Part shown: piece by piece, positions 24,205-33,579 of the stretch
How the letters are laid out: each line of letters starts with the position of its first letter
Numbering within the stretch: the stretch's first letter is position 1
Assembly: GCA_963678375.2 (NCBI GenBank)
Contig: OY782831.1
Coordinates: 744,001 to 808,000, forward strand
Length of the DNA stretch: 64,000 nucleotides
Source: JAEKNW01 sp963678375
GTDB lineage: Bacteria; Cloacimonadota; Cloacimonadia; Cloacimonadales; JAFGVF01
Reading direction: 5' to 3'
Made by a program: the position numbers and the translations under genes
Notes under the pieces: generated by a model
Seen by the model: only the letters and a program-made list of their open reading frames with translations
Databases searched by the model: none
What the model was told of the DNA's origin: nothing

Positions 24205-25488
24205 TTATTTATTTTCTTTTTCTAACATCACTTTTAATATTGATTTATCAACCTCTTTCATGCCACCTAGTACAATTTTACCTAGGTTTTTAAAAGACTC
24301 CTCTACCCCAGATCCATTAATACCCTCATAAGCATTAACACAGATGTCTGACATACCCAATATAGCACTATTGAGTGCTGTTCTTACACCTGTCGCTACC
24401 TTAAGTGAGCAACCTAATTTAGCACCATCGCAGATCATTCCAGCGATATCTCCGATAACATTCTGAATAGCAGCTTCCATGTTTTTCAAGTTGCCTCCAA
24501 GCAGATAAACTGCTGCAGAACTGATTCCAATAGAAGCATTTACGATTCCACACAAGGCTGATAAAATTCCGAAATAACTTTTAACATGAATGGAGGTGAG
24601 ATGAGATATAGCTACTGCCTGTAATAGTCTTAATCTGTTAACACCAAGTCTTTCAGCAAGGGCTATGATTGGAACAGTAAGAGTTATACCTTGATTTCCT
24701 GAACCTGAATTAGCCATGGCAGGTAGATGGCAACCACTCATTCTTGCTTCACTACCAGCAACTGTTAACATTGTTGCATAATTTACAATACCATCTCCGA
24801 AAAGTCCATTTTTAATATTTTCTTGAATTGTATTTGCCATCCCATAACCAGAATTATTTTCCATTCCAAACTTAGCGATTTCAAAATTTTTAGTAATTAC
24901 ATCCTCAAGAAAGCCTAAATCTTCTTCAGTAGATGATTCAACAGCATTAAGGATGTCTGAAACTTGCATAATTTGTCTAATATCATCATTCTTAACAAGA
25001 GGTTCAACTCTTTCGTTTTCTTGCATAATCATATCATCAACAGATAGCCTATAAAGATTTGTATGCTTGCCTTGCATTATGGCTACTGCTTTATGATTTT
25101 CAGAGTAAGCAATAACTTCAATCCAAAAGATTTCATCTAAAGGGCTAAGTTTGATTTCGATAATATCTTTTTCAATTAATTCATAAGCGTCTTTGATATT
25201 ATCCTGATCAACATGTTGGAGAACTTCTAATTGTAGCTCAGGTAAGCCTGCAACAGCTGCTAAAGCTACTGCCATTTTTATACCTCTTTCATTGGTTCCT
25301 GGTATTCCAACACCCAAAGCATTTTTCAAGATATTCTGACTAAGTAATACTTGAATTTTCTTGATTGGCTCGGTCAACACACTTGTTACATAGGCAGTTG
25401 CTAAAGCTATAGCAACTGGCTCAGTACAGCCTTGAGCAGGAGCTATATCTGTCTTTAAAATAGAAATAATATCATTTTTTTTTATCAT
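24205..25488 (-). CDS. cyuA: UPF0597 / CyuA-like L-cysteine desulfidase (serine dehydratase alpha-type)
   Basis: A 427-aa enzyme of the UPF0597 family (E. coli YhaM/CyuA, archaeal cysteine desulfidase). It is expected to use an Fe-S cluster to split cysteine into pyruvate, ammonia and sulfide. The opening PAQGCTEPVAIALATAY carries the first conserved cysteine (C21). Later candidates are ALCGIVNA and GMICDGAKLGCSLK, a serine-dehydratase-alpha signature. GSGNQGITLTVPI is also typical of the family. It lies 8 nt after the TPR gene and 17 nt before hutU, consistent with a unit for amino-acid deamination. The family is clear, but substrate preference (cysteine versus serine) cannot be settled from sequence. 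Confidence 0.85.
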   Translation of the reverse strand: MIKKNDIISILKTDIAPAQGCTEPVAIALATAYVTSVLTEPIKKIQVLLSQNILKNALGVGIPGTNERGIKMAVALAAVAGLPELQLEVLQHVDQDNIKDAYELIEKDIIEIKLSPLDEIFWIEVIAYSENHKAVAIMQGKHTNLYRLSVDDMIMQENERVEPLVKNDDIRQIMQVSDILNAVESSTEEDLGFLEDVITKNFEIAKFGMENNSGYGMANTIQENIKNGLFGDGIVNYATMLTVAGSEARMSGCHLPAMANSGSGNQGITLTVPIIALAERLGVNRLRLLQAVAISHLTSIHVKSYFGILSALCGIVNASIGISSAAVYLLGGNLKNMEAAIQNVIGDIAGMICDGAKLGCSLKVATGVRTALNSAILGMSDICVNAYEGINGSGVEESFKNLGKIVLGGMKEVDKSILKVMLEKENK

Positions 25489-25496
25489 TGGAACCT

Positions 25497-26123
25497 CTAC
25501 TTATCAATAATTCTCAGATTTTGCTTATATCTCTTATTTAAGGGATCTAGTTCCACAGCTTTTTTTATGTATTCCTTGGCTTGGTCTTTCCTTTTTAGTT
25601 TGAAGTTGATCGATGCTAAGTTATTATAAGCTAGTGCTTCATGAGGGTTAAACTCTAAGGCTTGTTTTAGGAGTTCAATCGCCTGATTATATTTTTTCTT
25701 TAAAGTTTTTTGTTCCGCTTTTTTTATCAACTCTTGAGCTTTAACAAAATTTTCCCTAATATTTTCATTGTTTAAAATATCAAAGAGATGAATAAACTCT
25801 TGATTTGAAGGGAACTGAAGCCTAATTTTCTCACATAATTCAAGTGCTTGATCCCACTTACGTAGCATTATACAGACCCATAACATCATTGATAATGCCA
25901 TTTCATTATCTCCATATTCTGCTAATATTTTGCTTAGATAAGGATAAGCTTCTGAGTACCTTCCTACAGCAGATAAAGCAACGACATAATTAAATATAAT
26001 CGAAACTTCTTCTGATATCATGAGTGCTTTCTCAAAATATCTTAATGCTTTCTCATGTCTTCCTCTGCCTAGGTTTTTATAACCCAAGTATTGATAAAGC
26101 TTGAGTTTTAATATATCAATCAT
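25497..26123 (-). CDS. Tetratricopeptide-repeat protein
   Basis: A 208-aa all-helical protein. TPR units are visible at ~15-48 (LGRGRHEKALRYFEKALMIS), ~49-82, ~83-115 and in a clear C-terminal pair at ~140-205 (YNQAIELLKQALEFNPHEAL, then AKEYIKKAVELDPLNKRYKQ). There is no signal peptide, so it is probably cytosolic. It heads the minus-strand unit TPR - cyuA-like - hutU, 8 nt before the next gene, and has a TTGACA-N17-TATTTA promoter upstream. TPRs mediate protein contacts; the partner is unknown. Confidence 0.8.
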   Translation of the reverse strand: MIDILKLKLYQYLGYKNLGRGRHEKALRYFEKALMISEEVSIIFNYVVALSAVGRYSEAYPYLSKILAEYGDNEMALSMMLWVCIMLRKWDQALELCEKIRLQFPSNQEFIHLFDILNNENIRENFVKAQELIKKAEQKTLKKKYNQAIELLKQALEFNPHEALAYNNLASINFKLKRKDQAKEYIKKAVELDPLNKRYKQNLRIIDK

Positions 26124-26232
26124 TTATTTTACTCCTAACAGCTCAATTTCATTAATCCACATATCATTTTATGAGATAATAAGTTAAGATTATGTAACAT
26201 AAGCCTTTAACCATTTCATGTTTATTCAATAA

Positions 26233-26261
26233 TAAATAGTTCAGCAGTCTAAAATTGTCAA
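26233..26261 (-). promoter_or_regulatory. Promoter of the TPR - cyuA-like - hutU operon
   Basis: On the minus strand, TTGACA (26261-26256) and TATTTA (26238-26233) are separated by 17 nt, about 110 nt before the TPR start. An A-rich stretch precedes the -35 box. Confidence 0.6.
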
Positions 26262-26341
26262 GATTTTTAAATTTTTGTTGTTTTTACTAGATATTAATGT
26301 TCTTTCCAGAAGAGTGTCTTCTTTTTAATAATCGGACTTTC

Positions 26342-26399
26342 CTTGATTGTTATTCTCTTCATGAGTAATCGGAATTAAATGGAGTTACTAACAATCAAG
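26342..26399. repeat. 58-nt palindromic intergenic repeat, copy B
   Basis: CTTGATTGTTA (26342-26352) pairs perfectly with TAACAATCAAG (26389-26399), and ATGGAG pairs imperfectly with the CTCTTCAT block. It aligns without gaps with copies at 5756-5813 and 59929-59986. It lies between the purB terminator and the promoter of the next minus-strand operon. The rest of the 356-nt gap holds only these elements. Confidence 0.75.
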
Positions 26400-26413
26400 A
26401 AATTGACATTACG

Positions 26414-26447
26414 AAAAAAAGGACCCCATAAGTTTTATACGGGGTTC
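26414..26447 (-). terminator. Rho-independent terminator of purB
   Basis: GACCCC (26422-26427) pairs with GGGGTT (26441-26446), extended by ATA/TAC-side pairs, with an A-run (26414-26420) that gives U's in the minus-strand transcript. It lies 33 nt beyond the purB stop. A T-run on the other side makes it potentially bidirectional. Confidence 0.8.
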
Positions 26448-26479
26448 TTTTTTTAAATAAATATTTTATTGCTAATTTA

Positions 26480-27778
26480 TTATTTTATAATTCCACTACG
26501 TTTCATTATAAAATCAACATTTTTAATATATCTATCATAAGAAAAGACTTCATCAAAATCTTCTTTGCTTATTACATTCATAATTTCTTGGTCATTTAGG
26601 ATTAATTCTTTGAAATTATGTCCTTCTTCCCAAGCTTTCATAGCATTTCTTTGCACCATAGCATAAGAATCTTCACGAGTTACACCTTTTGCAGCAAGTT
26701 TTAAAAGAAGAACTTGCGAGAATACTAATCCACCAGTTAGCTCTAAATTCTTGGTAATATTTTCTTCATAAACTGCTAAATTATCAATTAAGGCAATCAT
26801 TTTACCTAGCATGTAATGAACTAAAATAGTTGAATCTGGAAGAATTACTCTTTCAACTGAAGAATGAGAGATATCTCTTTCATGCCAGAGAGCATTATTC
26901 TCAATTGCTGCCATTGCATTAGATCTAATTAACCTTGCAAGACCTGTCATTTGTTCTGTAACAATAGGGTTCCTTTTATGAGGCATAGCAGAAGAGCCTT
27001 TCTGTCCCTTAGTAAACCTTTCTTCAGCTTCTCTGACTTCAGTTCTTTGTAAATGCCTAATTTCAATAGCTATTTTTTCAATTGATGAAGCAATAATCGC
27101 CAAAGTAGTTAGGAATTCAGCATGTCTATCACGCTGGATAACTTGAGTTGAAATATTAACAGGTTTAAGCTGAAGATGCTTACAAGCAAGCTCTTCGATT
27201 TCAGGTGATAGATGTGCGTAATTTCCAACAGCTCCTGAGATTTGTCCAACTGAAACAACTTCAATAGCTGATTTCATTCTTCTTATATTTCTCTGCATTT
27301 CGTCGAACCAAAGAGTGAATTTTAGACCAAAAGATGTAGGTTCAGCATGAATACCGTGAGACCTGCCTATACAAACAGTATCTTTATACTTTATAGCTTT
27401 CAATCTAAGAGATTCAGCGAAAACTTCTAGTTCCTTAAGAATTAGTTGACCAGCTTGTTTACATTGTATAGCGGTTGCCGTGTCAAGTACATCAGATGAT
27501 GTCATTCCATAGTGAATCCAGCGAGAAGAAGGTCCTACATATTCAGCAACATTGGTTAAAAAAGCAATTATATCGTGTTTAGTAGTAAGTTCAATCTCAT
27601 CAATTCTGGCAACTTCAAAGTCAGCTTTCTCAACTATGTTTATTAAATCTTCATCAGGGACAATCCCCTTTTCATTCATCGCTTTACATGCTGCAATTTC
27701 TACATCTAACCAGCATTGATAACGGTTTTGCATACCCCAAATAGAGCTCATTTCAGGGCGTGAATATCTGGCAATCAT
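26480..27778 (-). CDS. purB: Adenylosuccinate lyase
   Basis: A 432-aa cytosolic enzyme of the fumarase/aspartase superfamily. It releases fumarate from SAICAR and from adenylosuccinate in purine synthesis. The superfamily signature GSSAMPHKRNP (~260-270) holds the flexible active-site loop. HYGMTSSDVLDTA (~86-98) and GRSHGIHAEP (~138-147, the catalytic histidine region) are also present. Length and order match PurB of the ~430-aa type. It is the last gene after lgt and a lipoprotein gene (10 nt spacing) and ends at a strong terminator. Confidence 0.96.
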   Translation of the reverse strand: MIARYSRPEMSSIWGMQNRYQCWLDVEIAACKAMNEKGIVPDEDLINIVEKADFEVARIDEIELTTKHDIIAFLTNVAEYVGPSSRWIHYGMTSSDVLDTATAIQCKQAGQLILKELEVFAESLRLKAIKYKDTVCIGRSHGIHAEPTSFGLKFTLWFDEMQRNIRRMKSAIEVVSVGQISGAVGNYAHLSPEIEELACKHLQLKPVNISTQVIQRDRHAEFLTTLAIIASSIEKIAIEIRHLQRTEVREAEERFTKGQKGSSAMPHKRNPIVTEQMTGLARLIRSNAMAAIENNALWHERDISHSSVERVILPDSTILVHYMLGKMIALIDNLAVYEENITKNLELTGGLVFSQVLLLKLAAKGVTREDSYAMVQRNAMKAWEEGHNFKELILNDQEIMNVISKEDFDEVFSYDRYIKNVDFIMKRSGIIK

Positions 27779-27788
27779 CTTATAACTC

Positions 27789-28418
27789 CTAATCTATTTT
27801 ATTTTTAATTTCAAATGGTTTAATCTCAAATTCACCGGGTTGAAAAAGATCAAAATCAATATTAACATCAGCTTTTTTAGATGCTAATTCAATACGGGAA
27901 AGGTCAGATCCTCGATATATAAGACTTACTGATTCTTGATTAATGTTAATTTTACTCATTCTGTAAAGTTCATCAAATTCAAACTCAATGATAGCTATAG
28001 TAAATCTTCTATTTTTCACAATCTCATCAATAATTCCTTGGGGTAGATTAGAAAAATCTATAAACTCTTGCAAAGGAATATTATCAAGAACCATATCAGT
28101 GAAGAGTCCTTTGTTATAGTTTGTTAATATAGCTTTATCTTTTACATAAAGTGTAGCAAGGGGCGAAGGAAGCAAGGAAAATATACCAGAATCCAGTATG
28201 TCAAGTCTCAGACTTTGACGATTCTTCACAAGCACAAACTCTTTTTGCAAAGAGAGCCCCTTAAAAGATATTTCTAAAACACCTTGGCTTTTGAAATTAT
28301 TGAGATATGAAAGATTTTCTCTCACTAGAGCTTCTTTTTCTTGCTTTGACATTTCCATAAAAGTAGAGCAAGCTGTAAAGAGTAAAACCAATGATAACAA
28401 TATTATTATTCTCTTCAT
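27789..28418 (-). CDS. Outer-membrane-type lipoprotein (LolB / DUF4292-like)
   Basis: A 209-aa lipoprotein precursor. The lipobox LLFTAC places the lipid-bearing cysteine at position 17, followed by Ser-Thr, so there is no inner-membrane-retaining aspartate. The mature part has long amphipathic strands (GVLEISFKGLSLQKEFVLV, LRLDILDSGIFSLLPSPLA) resembling the half-barrel of LolA/LolB and DUF4292 proteins. It overlaps the end of lgt by 4 nt and precedes purB by 10 nt, so its lipid-modifying enzyme is made from the same message. A role in lipoprotein handling is inferred from fold resemblance only. Confidence 0.7.
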   Translation of the reverse strand: MKRIIILLSLVLLFTACSTFMEMSKQEKEALVRENLSYLNNFKSQGVLEISFKGLSLQKEFVLVKNRQSLRLDILDSGIFSLLPSPLATLYVKDKAILTNYNKGLFTDMVLDNIPLQEFIDFSNLPQGIIDEIVKNRRFTIAIIEFEFDELYRMSKININQESVSLIYRGSDLSRIELASKKADVNIDFDLFQPGEFEIKPFEIKNKID

Positions 28419-29224
28419 TTCTTTTTCCTATATAAAAAAATGATACCAATTATACCTGCAATGATCATTAACAGACTGAGGAACTGTCCTTGTGAAATTG
28501 GTAAAAAGCCGTAAAGGAGACCATTGGGATACAATGATTCAATGTTATCGGGAAGCCTAATAAACTCGATCAAGTATCTAGCTACCCCATATAGTAAGAA
28601 GAATGTCCAGAAGACAATGCCTTCTTTTTTAACATGTTTAACCATATATTGTAGAATAAAGAACATTAAGATTCCTTCAAAAAACATTTCATAAAGTTGA
28701 GAAGGGTGTCTTGCTACAACTTGACCAGGAAAGACAACTCCCCAAGGTAGGTCAGTTGGTGAACCATATAGTTCTGCATTAATAAAGTTACCTAGTCTTC
28801 CTAAACCTAAACCTAGAGCAGCCCAAGGCATAACCACATCTGCTCCCCCTAAGAAGGAAATTTTTTCTTTACGAGCAAAAATATAACCGGCAACAATGAC
28901 TCCAAGCAAACCTCCGTGGAAAGACATTCCGCCTTGATGAACATAAAAGAGAGTAAGTGGATTAGATAAAAACTCTGGTAGGGCATAGAATAACATATAG
29001 CCAAAGCGACCACCAATTATTACTCCTAGAGCAATGTAGAAAATTAGGTCACTATACTTCTCTTTAGAGATATTAATATTTCGGTAATGTAAATTCTTAC
29101 GTACAAAGATATATCCTAAGGCAAAAGAGATTAAGTAGAGTAATCCATAATATCTTATCTCTAGTGGGAAATTACCTATCTGGAATTTTAATATATATGG
29201 TTTTATATCAGGAAATTGAATCAT
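28415..29224 (-). CDS. lgt: Prolipoprotein diacylglyceryl transferase
   Basis: A 269-aa inner-membrane enzyme with about seven hydrophobic segments. It transfers diacylglycerol from phosphatidylglycerol to the lipobox cysteine of lipoproteins. The Lgt signature GRLGNFINAELYG (~142-154) with the essential Arg and Asn is present, as are YYGLLYLISFALG near the N-terminus, HQGGMSFHGGLLG and RHPSQLYE. The 4-nt overlap with the following lipoprotein gene suggests translational coupling. Confidence 0.96.
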   Translation of the reverse strand: MIQFPDIKPYILKFQIGNFPLEIRYYGLLYLISFALGYIFVRKNLHYRNINISKEKYSDLIFYIALGVIIGGRFGYMLFYALPEFLSNPLTLFYVHQGGMSFHGGLLGVIVAGYIFARKEKISFLGGADVVMPWAALGLGLGRLGNFINAELYGSPTDLPWGVVFPGQVVARHPSQLYEMFFEGILMFFILQYMVKHVKKEGIVFWTFFLLYGVARYLIEFIRLPDNIESLYPNGLLYGFLPISQGQFLSLLMIIAGIIGIIFLYRKKK

Positions 29225-29243
29225 TTATATCTCCTCTGAGAAT

Positions 29244-29275
29244 AAAAAAAGCGACCAACTAATTTAGTAGGTCGC
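29244..29275 (-). terminator. Rho-independent terminator after etfB
   Basis: GCGACC (29251-29256) pairs with GGTCGC (29270-29275), extended inward by ACT/AGT past one mismatch. The A-run at 29244-29250 supplies a U-run on the minus strand. It separates the polysaccharide/etfB unit from lgt. Confidence 0.85.
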
Positions 29276-29285
29276 TATTATATAT

Positions 29286-30068
29286 TTAAACTGTTAACTT
29301 CTTTAGTCTATCAATTATTAAGTCTGCACTTTCTTCAGGAGAACCTTCGAATTTCTGTCCTTCTTTATGACTTTCAGGTGAGAAAATTTCAACAACTTGG
29401 GTTGGAGAACCATTAAGCCCAATAGTTTTCTCATCAAGGTCTAGCATCTCTGCATTCCATACTTCAGCAACAGCTTTTCGAGCATTTCTTTTCCCTCTAA
29501 GTGAAGGTAGTCTTGGTGTATTTATTTCTTTAACAACAGTAATTACAGCTGGTAGAGTCATTTCAACTACATCATAGCCATCTTCCATGAGTCTTTGGCA
29601 GGTTAATTTACCTTCTTCAACAGCTTCAATCTTGCGGACAAAGCAGGTTTGTGGCAGGTTGAGATGAGTAGCTACACCAGGTCCAACTTGAGCCGTATCA
29701 CCATCGATAGCTTGTTGACCAAAGAGGATTAAATCAAAATCCCCAATCTTTCTAATTGCTGCAGCAAGGGTATTACTAGTAGCCCAAGTATCAGCTCCTG
29801 CAAATTTTCTATCAGAAAGTAGAACTATTTCATCTACACCAAGTGATATTGCTTCTTTCAAAACATTGTCTGCTTGAGGAGGTCCCATTGTTACAGCAGT
29901 AATTTTACCACCGTAGCTTTCTTTTAATCTTATTGCTTCTTCAACAGCATAGGTATCAAAAGGATTCAAAATACTTTCAACACCTTCTCTAATCAAAGTG
30001 TTTGTAACAGGATCAATCTTTATGTCATTTGTATCTGGAACCTGTTTAATACATACTATAATATTCAT
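29286..30068 (-). CDS. etfB: Electron transfer flavoprotein beta subunit
   Basis: A 260-aa subunit. ETF beta carries AMP or, in bifurcating ETFs, a second FAD, and passes electrons from acyl-CoA or other dehydrogenases. Typical blocks are the opening IVCIKQVPDTNDIKIDP, FDTYAVEEAIRLKE, VTMGPPQADNVLKEA, FGQQAIDGDTAQVGPG (nucleotide site), and VKEINTPRLPSLRGK near 190, the recognition-loop region. EtfB is normally followed by etfA, but here a terminator follows directly, and the preceding gene, 14 nt away, is a sugar aminotransferase. The alpha partner must be elsewhere. Confidence 0.93.
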   Translation of the reverse strand: MNIIVCIKQVPDTNDIKIDPVTNTLIREGVESILNPFDTYAVEEAIRLKESYGGKITAVTMGPPQADNVLKEAISLGVDEIVLLSDRKFAGADTWATSNTLAAAIRKIGDFDLILFGQQAIDGDTAQVGPGVATHLNLPQTCFVRKIEAVEEGKLTCQRLMEDGYDVVEMTLPAVITVVKEINTPRLPSLRGKRNARKAVAEVWNAEMLDLDEKTIGLNGSPTQVVEIFSPESHKEGQKFEGSPEESADLIIDRLKKLTV

Positions 30069-30082
30069 AAGTTTATTTCCTC

Positions 30083-31189
30083 TTATTTTTGATAAAATTC
30101 TTTAATCTTTTCGATTACAAAAAGTTGATGTTCAAGGGGAAGTTCTGTATAGATAGGAATAGAAATAGCCTTCTTAGCTAATTCTTCAGAAATTGGTAAA
30201 TCACCTTCTTTATAACCTAAATCTTCAAAACACTCTTGAATGTGTAAAGGTTTAGGGTAATATATTGCACAACCTATTTGATTATCTTTTAGAAAAGCCA
30301 TTAATTCATCTCTTCTTTCAGCTTGAAGAGTAAACTGATTATAAACAGTTGTTGCTTTTTCATGTATGATAGGAAGTTGAATTTCTTTTACATCTGCTAA
30401 GTTATCATAATAAACTTGAGCATTTTTTCTTCTACCTTGTGACCATTCTTCTAAATACTTGATTTTCACATTTAGAACTGCAGCTTGAAGAGTATCTAGA
30501 CGACTGTTATAACCAACCCATTTATGGATATATTTCGGATTTTCACCGTGCTTTCTTAATTGAGCTAAATCTTTAGCAAGTTGCGAATCCTGAGTTAGGC
30601 ACATCCCACCATCTCCCATACAACCTAAATTCTTACTAGGGAAGAATGAAAGTGTACCAATATCTCCAATTGTTCCAGAATGTTTTCCAGCAAACTTAGA
30701 ACCAATTCCCTGAGCATTATCCTCTATTACTTTAAGATTATGTTTGTCAGCAATTGCCATAATCTTATCCATTTCAGCAGGTTGACCAAAAAGATGTACA
30801 GGAATAATAACCTTGGTTTTATCAGTAATCGCAGCTTCAATCAGATTAGCATCAATGTTAAAAGTATCCTTATCAACATCAACAAATACAGGTTTGGCTC
30901 CCACACGAGCAATCGAACCAGCGGTAGCAAAGAAGGTAAATGGTGTTGTAATAACTTCATCGCCAGGTCCTACCTGTAAAGCTCTAAGGGCTAAAACTAG
31001 AGCATCTGTACCTGAAGCACAAGAAATAGCATGATTAGATGCTAGATACTTTTCCATTGTGTCTTCAAAATCTTTTACTTGATTCCCTAAAATATAATTA
31101 TGTTGGTCAAATACTTTATCCATTTCTTCTTTTATCTGACTCATAATATTCTCGTACTGAGCGTGTAAATCTAATAATTGTACTTTCAT
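30083..31189 (-). CDS. DegT/DnrJ/EryC1/StrS-family sugar aminotransferase
   Basis: A 368-aa PLP enzyme. It is expected to put an amino group on a nucleotide-linked keto-sugar for surface polysaccharide. The PLP lysine is K186 in SFFPSKNLG. ASGTDALVLALRAL (~58-71) binds the phosphate, and EDNAQGIG (~156-163) supplies the aspartate under the pyridine ring. It lies 28 nt after the SLBB export gene and 14 nt before etfB. The exact sugar cannot be inferred; a 3- or 4-aminosugar for O-antigen or capsule is likely. Confidence 0.9.
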   Translation of the reverse strand: MKVQLLDLHAQYENIMSQIKEEMDKVFDQHNYILGNQVKDFEDTMEKYLASNHAISCASGTDALVLALRALQVGPGDEVITTPFTFFATAGSIARVGAKPVFVDVDKDTFNIDANLIEAAITDKTKVIIPVHLFGQPAEMDKIMAIADKHNLKVIEDNAQGIGSKFAGKHSGTIGDIGTLSFFPSKNLGCMGDGGMCLTQDSQLAKDLAQLRKHGENPKYIHKWVGYNSRLDTLQAAVLNVKIKYLEEWSQGRRKNAQVYYDNLADVKEIQLPIIHEKATTVYNQFTLQAERRDELMAFLKDNQIGCAIYYPKPLHIQECFEDLGYKEGDLPISEELAKKAISIPIYTELPLEHQLFVIEKIKEFYQK

Positions 31190-31217
31190 TTTTTCTCCAT
31201 AAACATGCTTATTTTCG

Positions 31218-32630
31218 CTATTGCGTTAAGGTGTGAACACCTAAAATTATTGTAATTAACTGGGCTGCTGTAGATAAGCCTTCTGTGAAGTATTCCCAGA
31301 ATGTTTTATCTAGTTTCTCAGGGACAAAGATTTCATCTCCTGGATTGACAACTGTATCTTTTCTTATTTTTACCCAAGCATTTGTATCATAACGAATTAC
31401 TCTAATCTTACTTTCATAGGCAGTGTTAGTATATCCACCTGCATCAGCTACATAATCCTGCCATGATTTGTTTGCTTCCCATGGTTGTAGTCCTGCATTC
31501 TGAACTGCACCTGAAACATTGACCAGCATCTGTGGTTCCCTAATTAAAAGTATATCGCCATCTTTAACAGATCGATCATTACTTTCATCTTTAGTTCGCC
31601 AAAGCTCTTTGATATCAATAAAGTGTTTCCCTGAAATCTCTCTCAATTTCGTTTGATAGTAAGAATATTCTGTAACGGTCATAGTTGTAATATTTAGGGA
31701 TAGTAATCGCTCTAAATCTGGATCAAAACTAGAAAAGGTGTTTTTGTCAATAAGCATTGCAAAACTTAGATCTGCATTGGCAAGAGGTCCACCTGCTTTC
31801 TCTAAGATTGAGAGTAAGGTGCTGTTGTCATCTATTGAATAGTCTCCAGGGTATTTAACTAGTCCCATTACTTTAACAGTTTTCTTGGCATAAAGATATG
31901 GTTTCTTAAAGATTTTTATTACATCATTATGCTCTAACTGGATATTCAGTGGATTACTAAAATCAGCTTGAATTTCTTTAAAGTTAATAACCCAACTATT
32001 AAGTTGACCTGTCTCTTCATTAAGTCTATTGATTCTAACATTAGTTAAGTCTGCATCTTTAGTGAAACCAAGTCCATATTCAATGACTTGAGAAAGCCTT
32101 TCACCAGTAATGAACTCATAATCTCCAGGTCTGTTAACCTCACCAATTAGTTCTATCTTATTTTCAATAGGTAAAAGCTTGATAACATCATCATTTTGTA
32201 AATAAGGGTTGTTATCCAAATTACCATTTAGAAAGAAATCTTGAAGATTTAAGACACTTTGTTGACCATTGCGAAGTAGGATAACTCTTCTATATGAAAT
32301 ATTATCAGTTTCTTCAACTTGCTTATTAGGTAAACTATCCTTTTTCTCTTTTTCTAAGATTGCTAGTTTTTGATTATTATCAATCTGAGTTTTAGGATCT
32401 AAATTAAAGATATCTTCTTCCATATCAGAATCTTTAACCTTAGCTTCTAATGCAGAGAAACTAGTTTTAGTCATATAATCAATAGCTTGAGACACCCTAT
32501 TTGATGAATCTAAAATATATACACCAGGGTTTTCAGTATTACCTATTATAGAAACATTAATAGGTAATGCAAACAGTTGCACATAAAAACTAATTAAAAT
32601 GAGAAAAACGATGCTCTTTCTATTCTTCAT
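31218..32630 (-). CDS. SLBB-domain polysaccharide export protein
   Basis: About 470 aa from ATG 32630, chosen because it begins a normal signal peptide (MKNRKSIVFLILISFYVQLFA); an in-frame TTG lies 7 codons upstream. Four SLBB-like repeats are seen, each with an xVxNPGxY core (GNTENPGVYIL, GEVNRPGDYEF, GLVKYPGDYSI, GAVQNAGLQPW), and a hydrophobic C-terminal helix (AAQLITIILGVHTL). SLBB proteins such as Wza form or extend outer-membrane channels for capsule export. It overlaps the end of the epimerase gene by 11 nt and is followed by the aminotransferase. No lipobox cysteine was found, unlike Wza. Confidence 0.82.
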   Translation of the reverse strand: MKNRKSIVFLILISFYVQLFALPINVSIIGNTENPGVYILDSSNRVSQAIDYMTKTSFSALEAKVKDSDMEEDIFNLDPKTQIDNNQKLAILEKEKKDSLPNKQVEETDNISYRRVILLRNGQQSVLNLQDFFLNGNLDNNPYLQNDDVIKLLPIENKIELIGEVNRPGDYEFITGERLSQVIEYGLGFTKDADLTNVRINRLNEETGQLNSWVINFKEIQADFSNPLNIQLEHNDVIKIFKKPYLYAKKTVKVMGLVKYPGDYSIDDNSTLLSILEKAGGPLANADLSFAMLIDKNTFSSFDPDLERLLSLNITTMTVTEYSYYQTKLREISGKHFIDIKELWRTKDESNDRSVKDGDILLIREPQMLVNVSGAVQNAGLQPWEANKSWQDYVADAGGYTNTAYESKIRVIRYDTNAWVKIRKDTVVNPGDEIFVPEKLDKTFWEYFTEGLSTAAQLITIILGVHTLTQ

Positions 32631-33579
32631 AATAGCTAATAACTCTTTCAATTATTTGATCTAATTTATACTTTCTCTTATAGCCGATAGCTTGTTCAAT
32701 TTTTGAAATATCAGGCATTCTTTTCATCATATCTTCAAAACCTTCCTCAAAGACATCTTCATAAGCCATATATTCAATTTTTGACTTACTTTTAGCTGCT
32801 TTCTTAATCTTATGGGCTAACTCTTCAATCGAAATTGATTCAGTAGAACCGACGTTAAAAATATGACCTTCACATTTAGGAGTTGCCATCAGTTTGATTA
32901 AAGCATCTGAAACATCATCAACATCAGTAAAACATCTACTCTGCTTACCAGAACCATGAATGACTAAAGGTTGGTCAAGAAGAGCTGCTTTTACAAACTT
33001 AGGAATAACCATACCATATTGACCAGTCTGTCTTGGTCCAACAGTATTGAAAAGTCTGACTATAACTACAGGAAGTTTCTTTTCTCTGTGAAAGGCTAAA
33101 GCTAAAAACTCATCAACAGCTTTGGCTGTACTATAACCCCATCTGCTAATATGAGTTGAACCTAATAATCTATCATCTTCTTCTTTGAAAGGAGTATTAT
33201 CACTCTTTCCATAAATTTCAGATGTAGAAGCTACAAGGACTTTGCATTTATATTTATGTGATAGTTCAAGAACGTTTTCAGTACCTACAATGTTTGTTCT
33301 TAAAGATAATAATGGATTTTCAATAATGTATTTAACTCCCACAGCAGCTGCCATGTGATAAACCACTTTACATTGTGATATTAAATCTTCTAATAATTCA
33401 TAATTCAAAATAGACCCTATATGGAGTTTGAAATCCGGATTATCTCTTAAGTGCTTAACATTATCTAAGCTACCTGTAGATAAGTTATCTAACACAATTA
33501 TTTTATTTCCCTGCTTTAACAATTTCTCAGCTAAATGAGAGCCAATAAATCCAGCTCCACCTGTGATTAATATATTCAT
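32620..33579 (-). CDS. NAD-dependent nucleotide-sugar epimerase/dehydratase (extended SDR)
   Basis: A 319-aa Rossmann enzyme. GGAGFIGSH (7-15) binds NAD, STSEIYG (118-124) carries the catalytic serine/threonine, and Y149 with K153 in GYSTAKA completes the active site. The RWGY context and TPFKEEDD resemble UDP-glucuronate decarboxylase- or UDP-sugar 4-epimerase-like SDRs. It starts the minus-strand unit epimerase - SLBB exporter - aminotransferase - etfB, consistent with synthesis of a sugar for surface polysaccharide. The precise reaction is uncertain. Confidence 0.88.
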   Translation of the reverse strand: MNILITGGAGFIGSHLAEKLLKQGNKIIVLDNLSTGSLDNVKHLRDNPDFKLHIGSILNYELLEDLISQCKVVYHMAAAVGVKYIIENPLLSLRTNIVGTENVLELSHKYKCKVLVASTSEIYGKSDNTPFKEEDDRLLGSTHISRWGYSTAKAVDEFLALAFHREKKLPVVIVRLFNTVGPRQTGQYGMVIPKFVKAALLDQPLVIHGSGKQSRCFTDVDDVSDALIKLMATPKCEGHIFNVGSTESISIEELAHKIKKAAKSKSKIEYMAYEDVFEEGFEDMMKRMPDISKIEQAIGYKRKYKLDQIIERVISYYEE

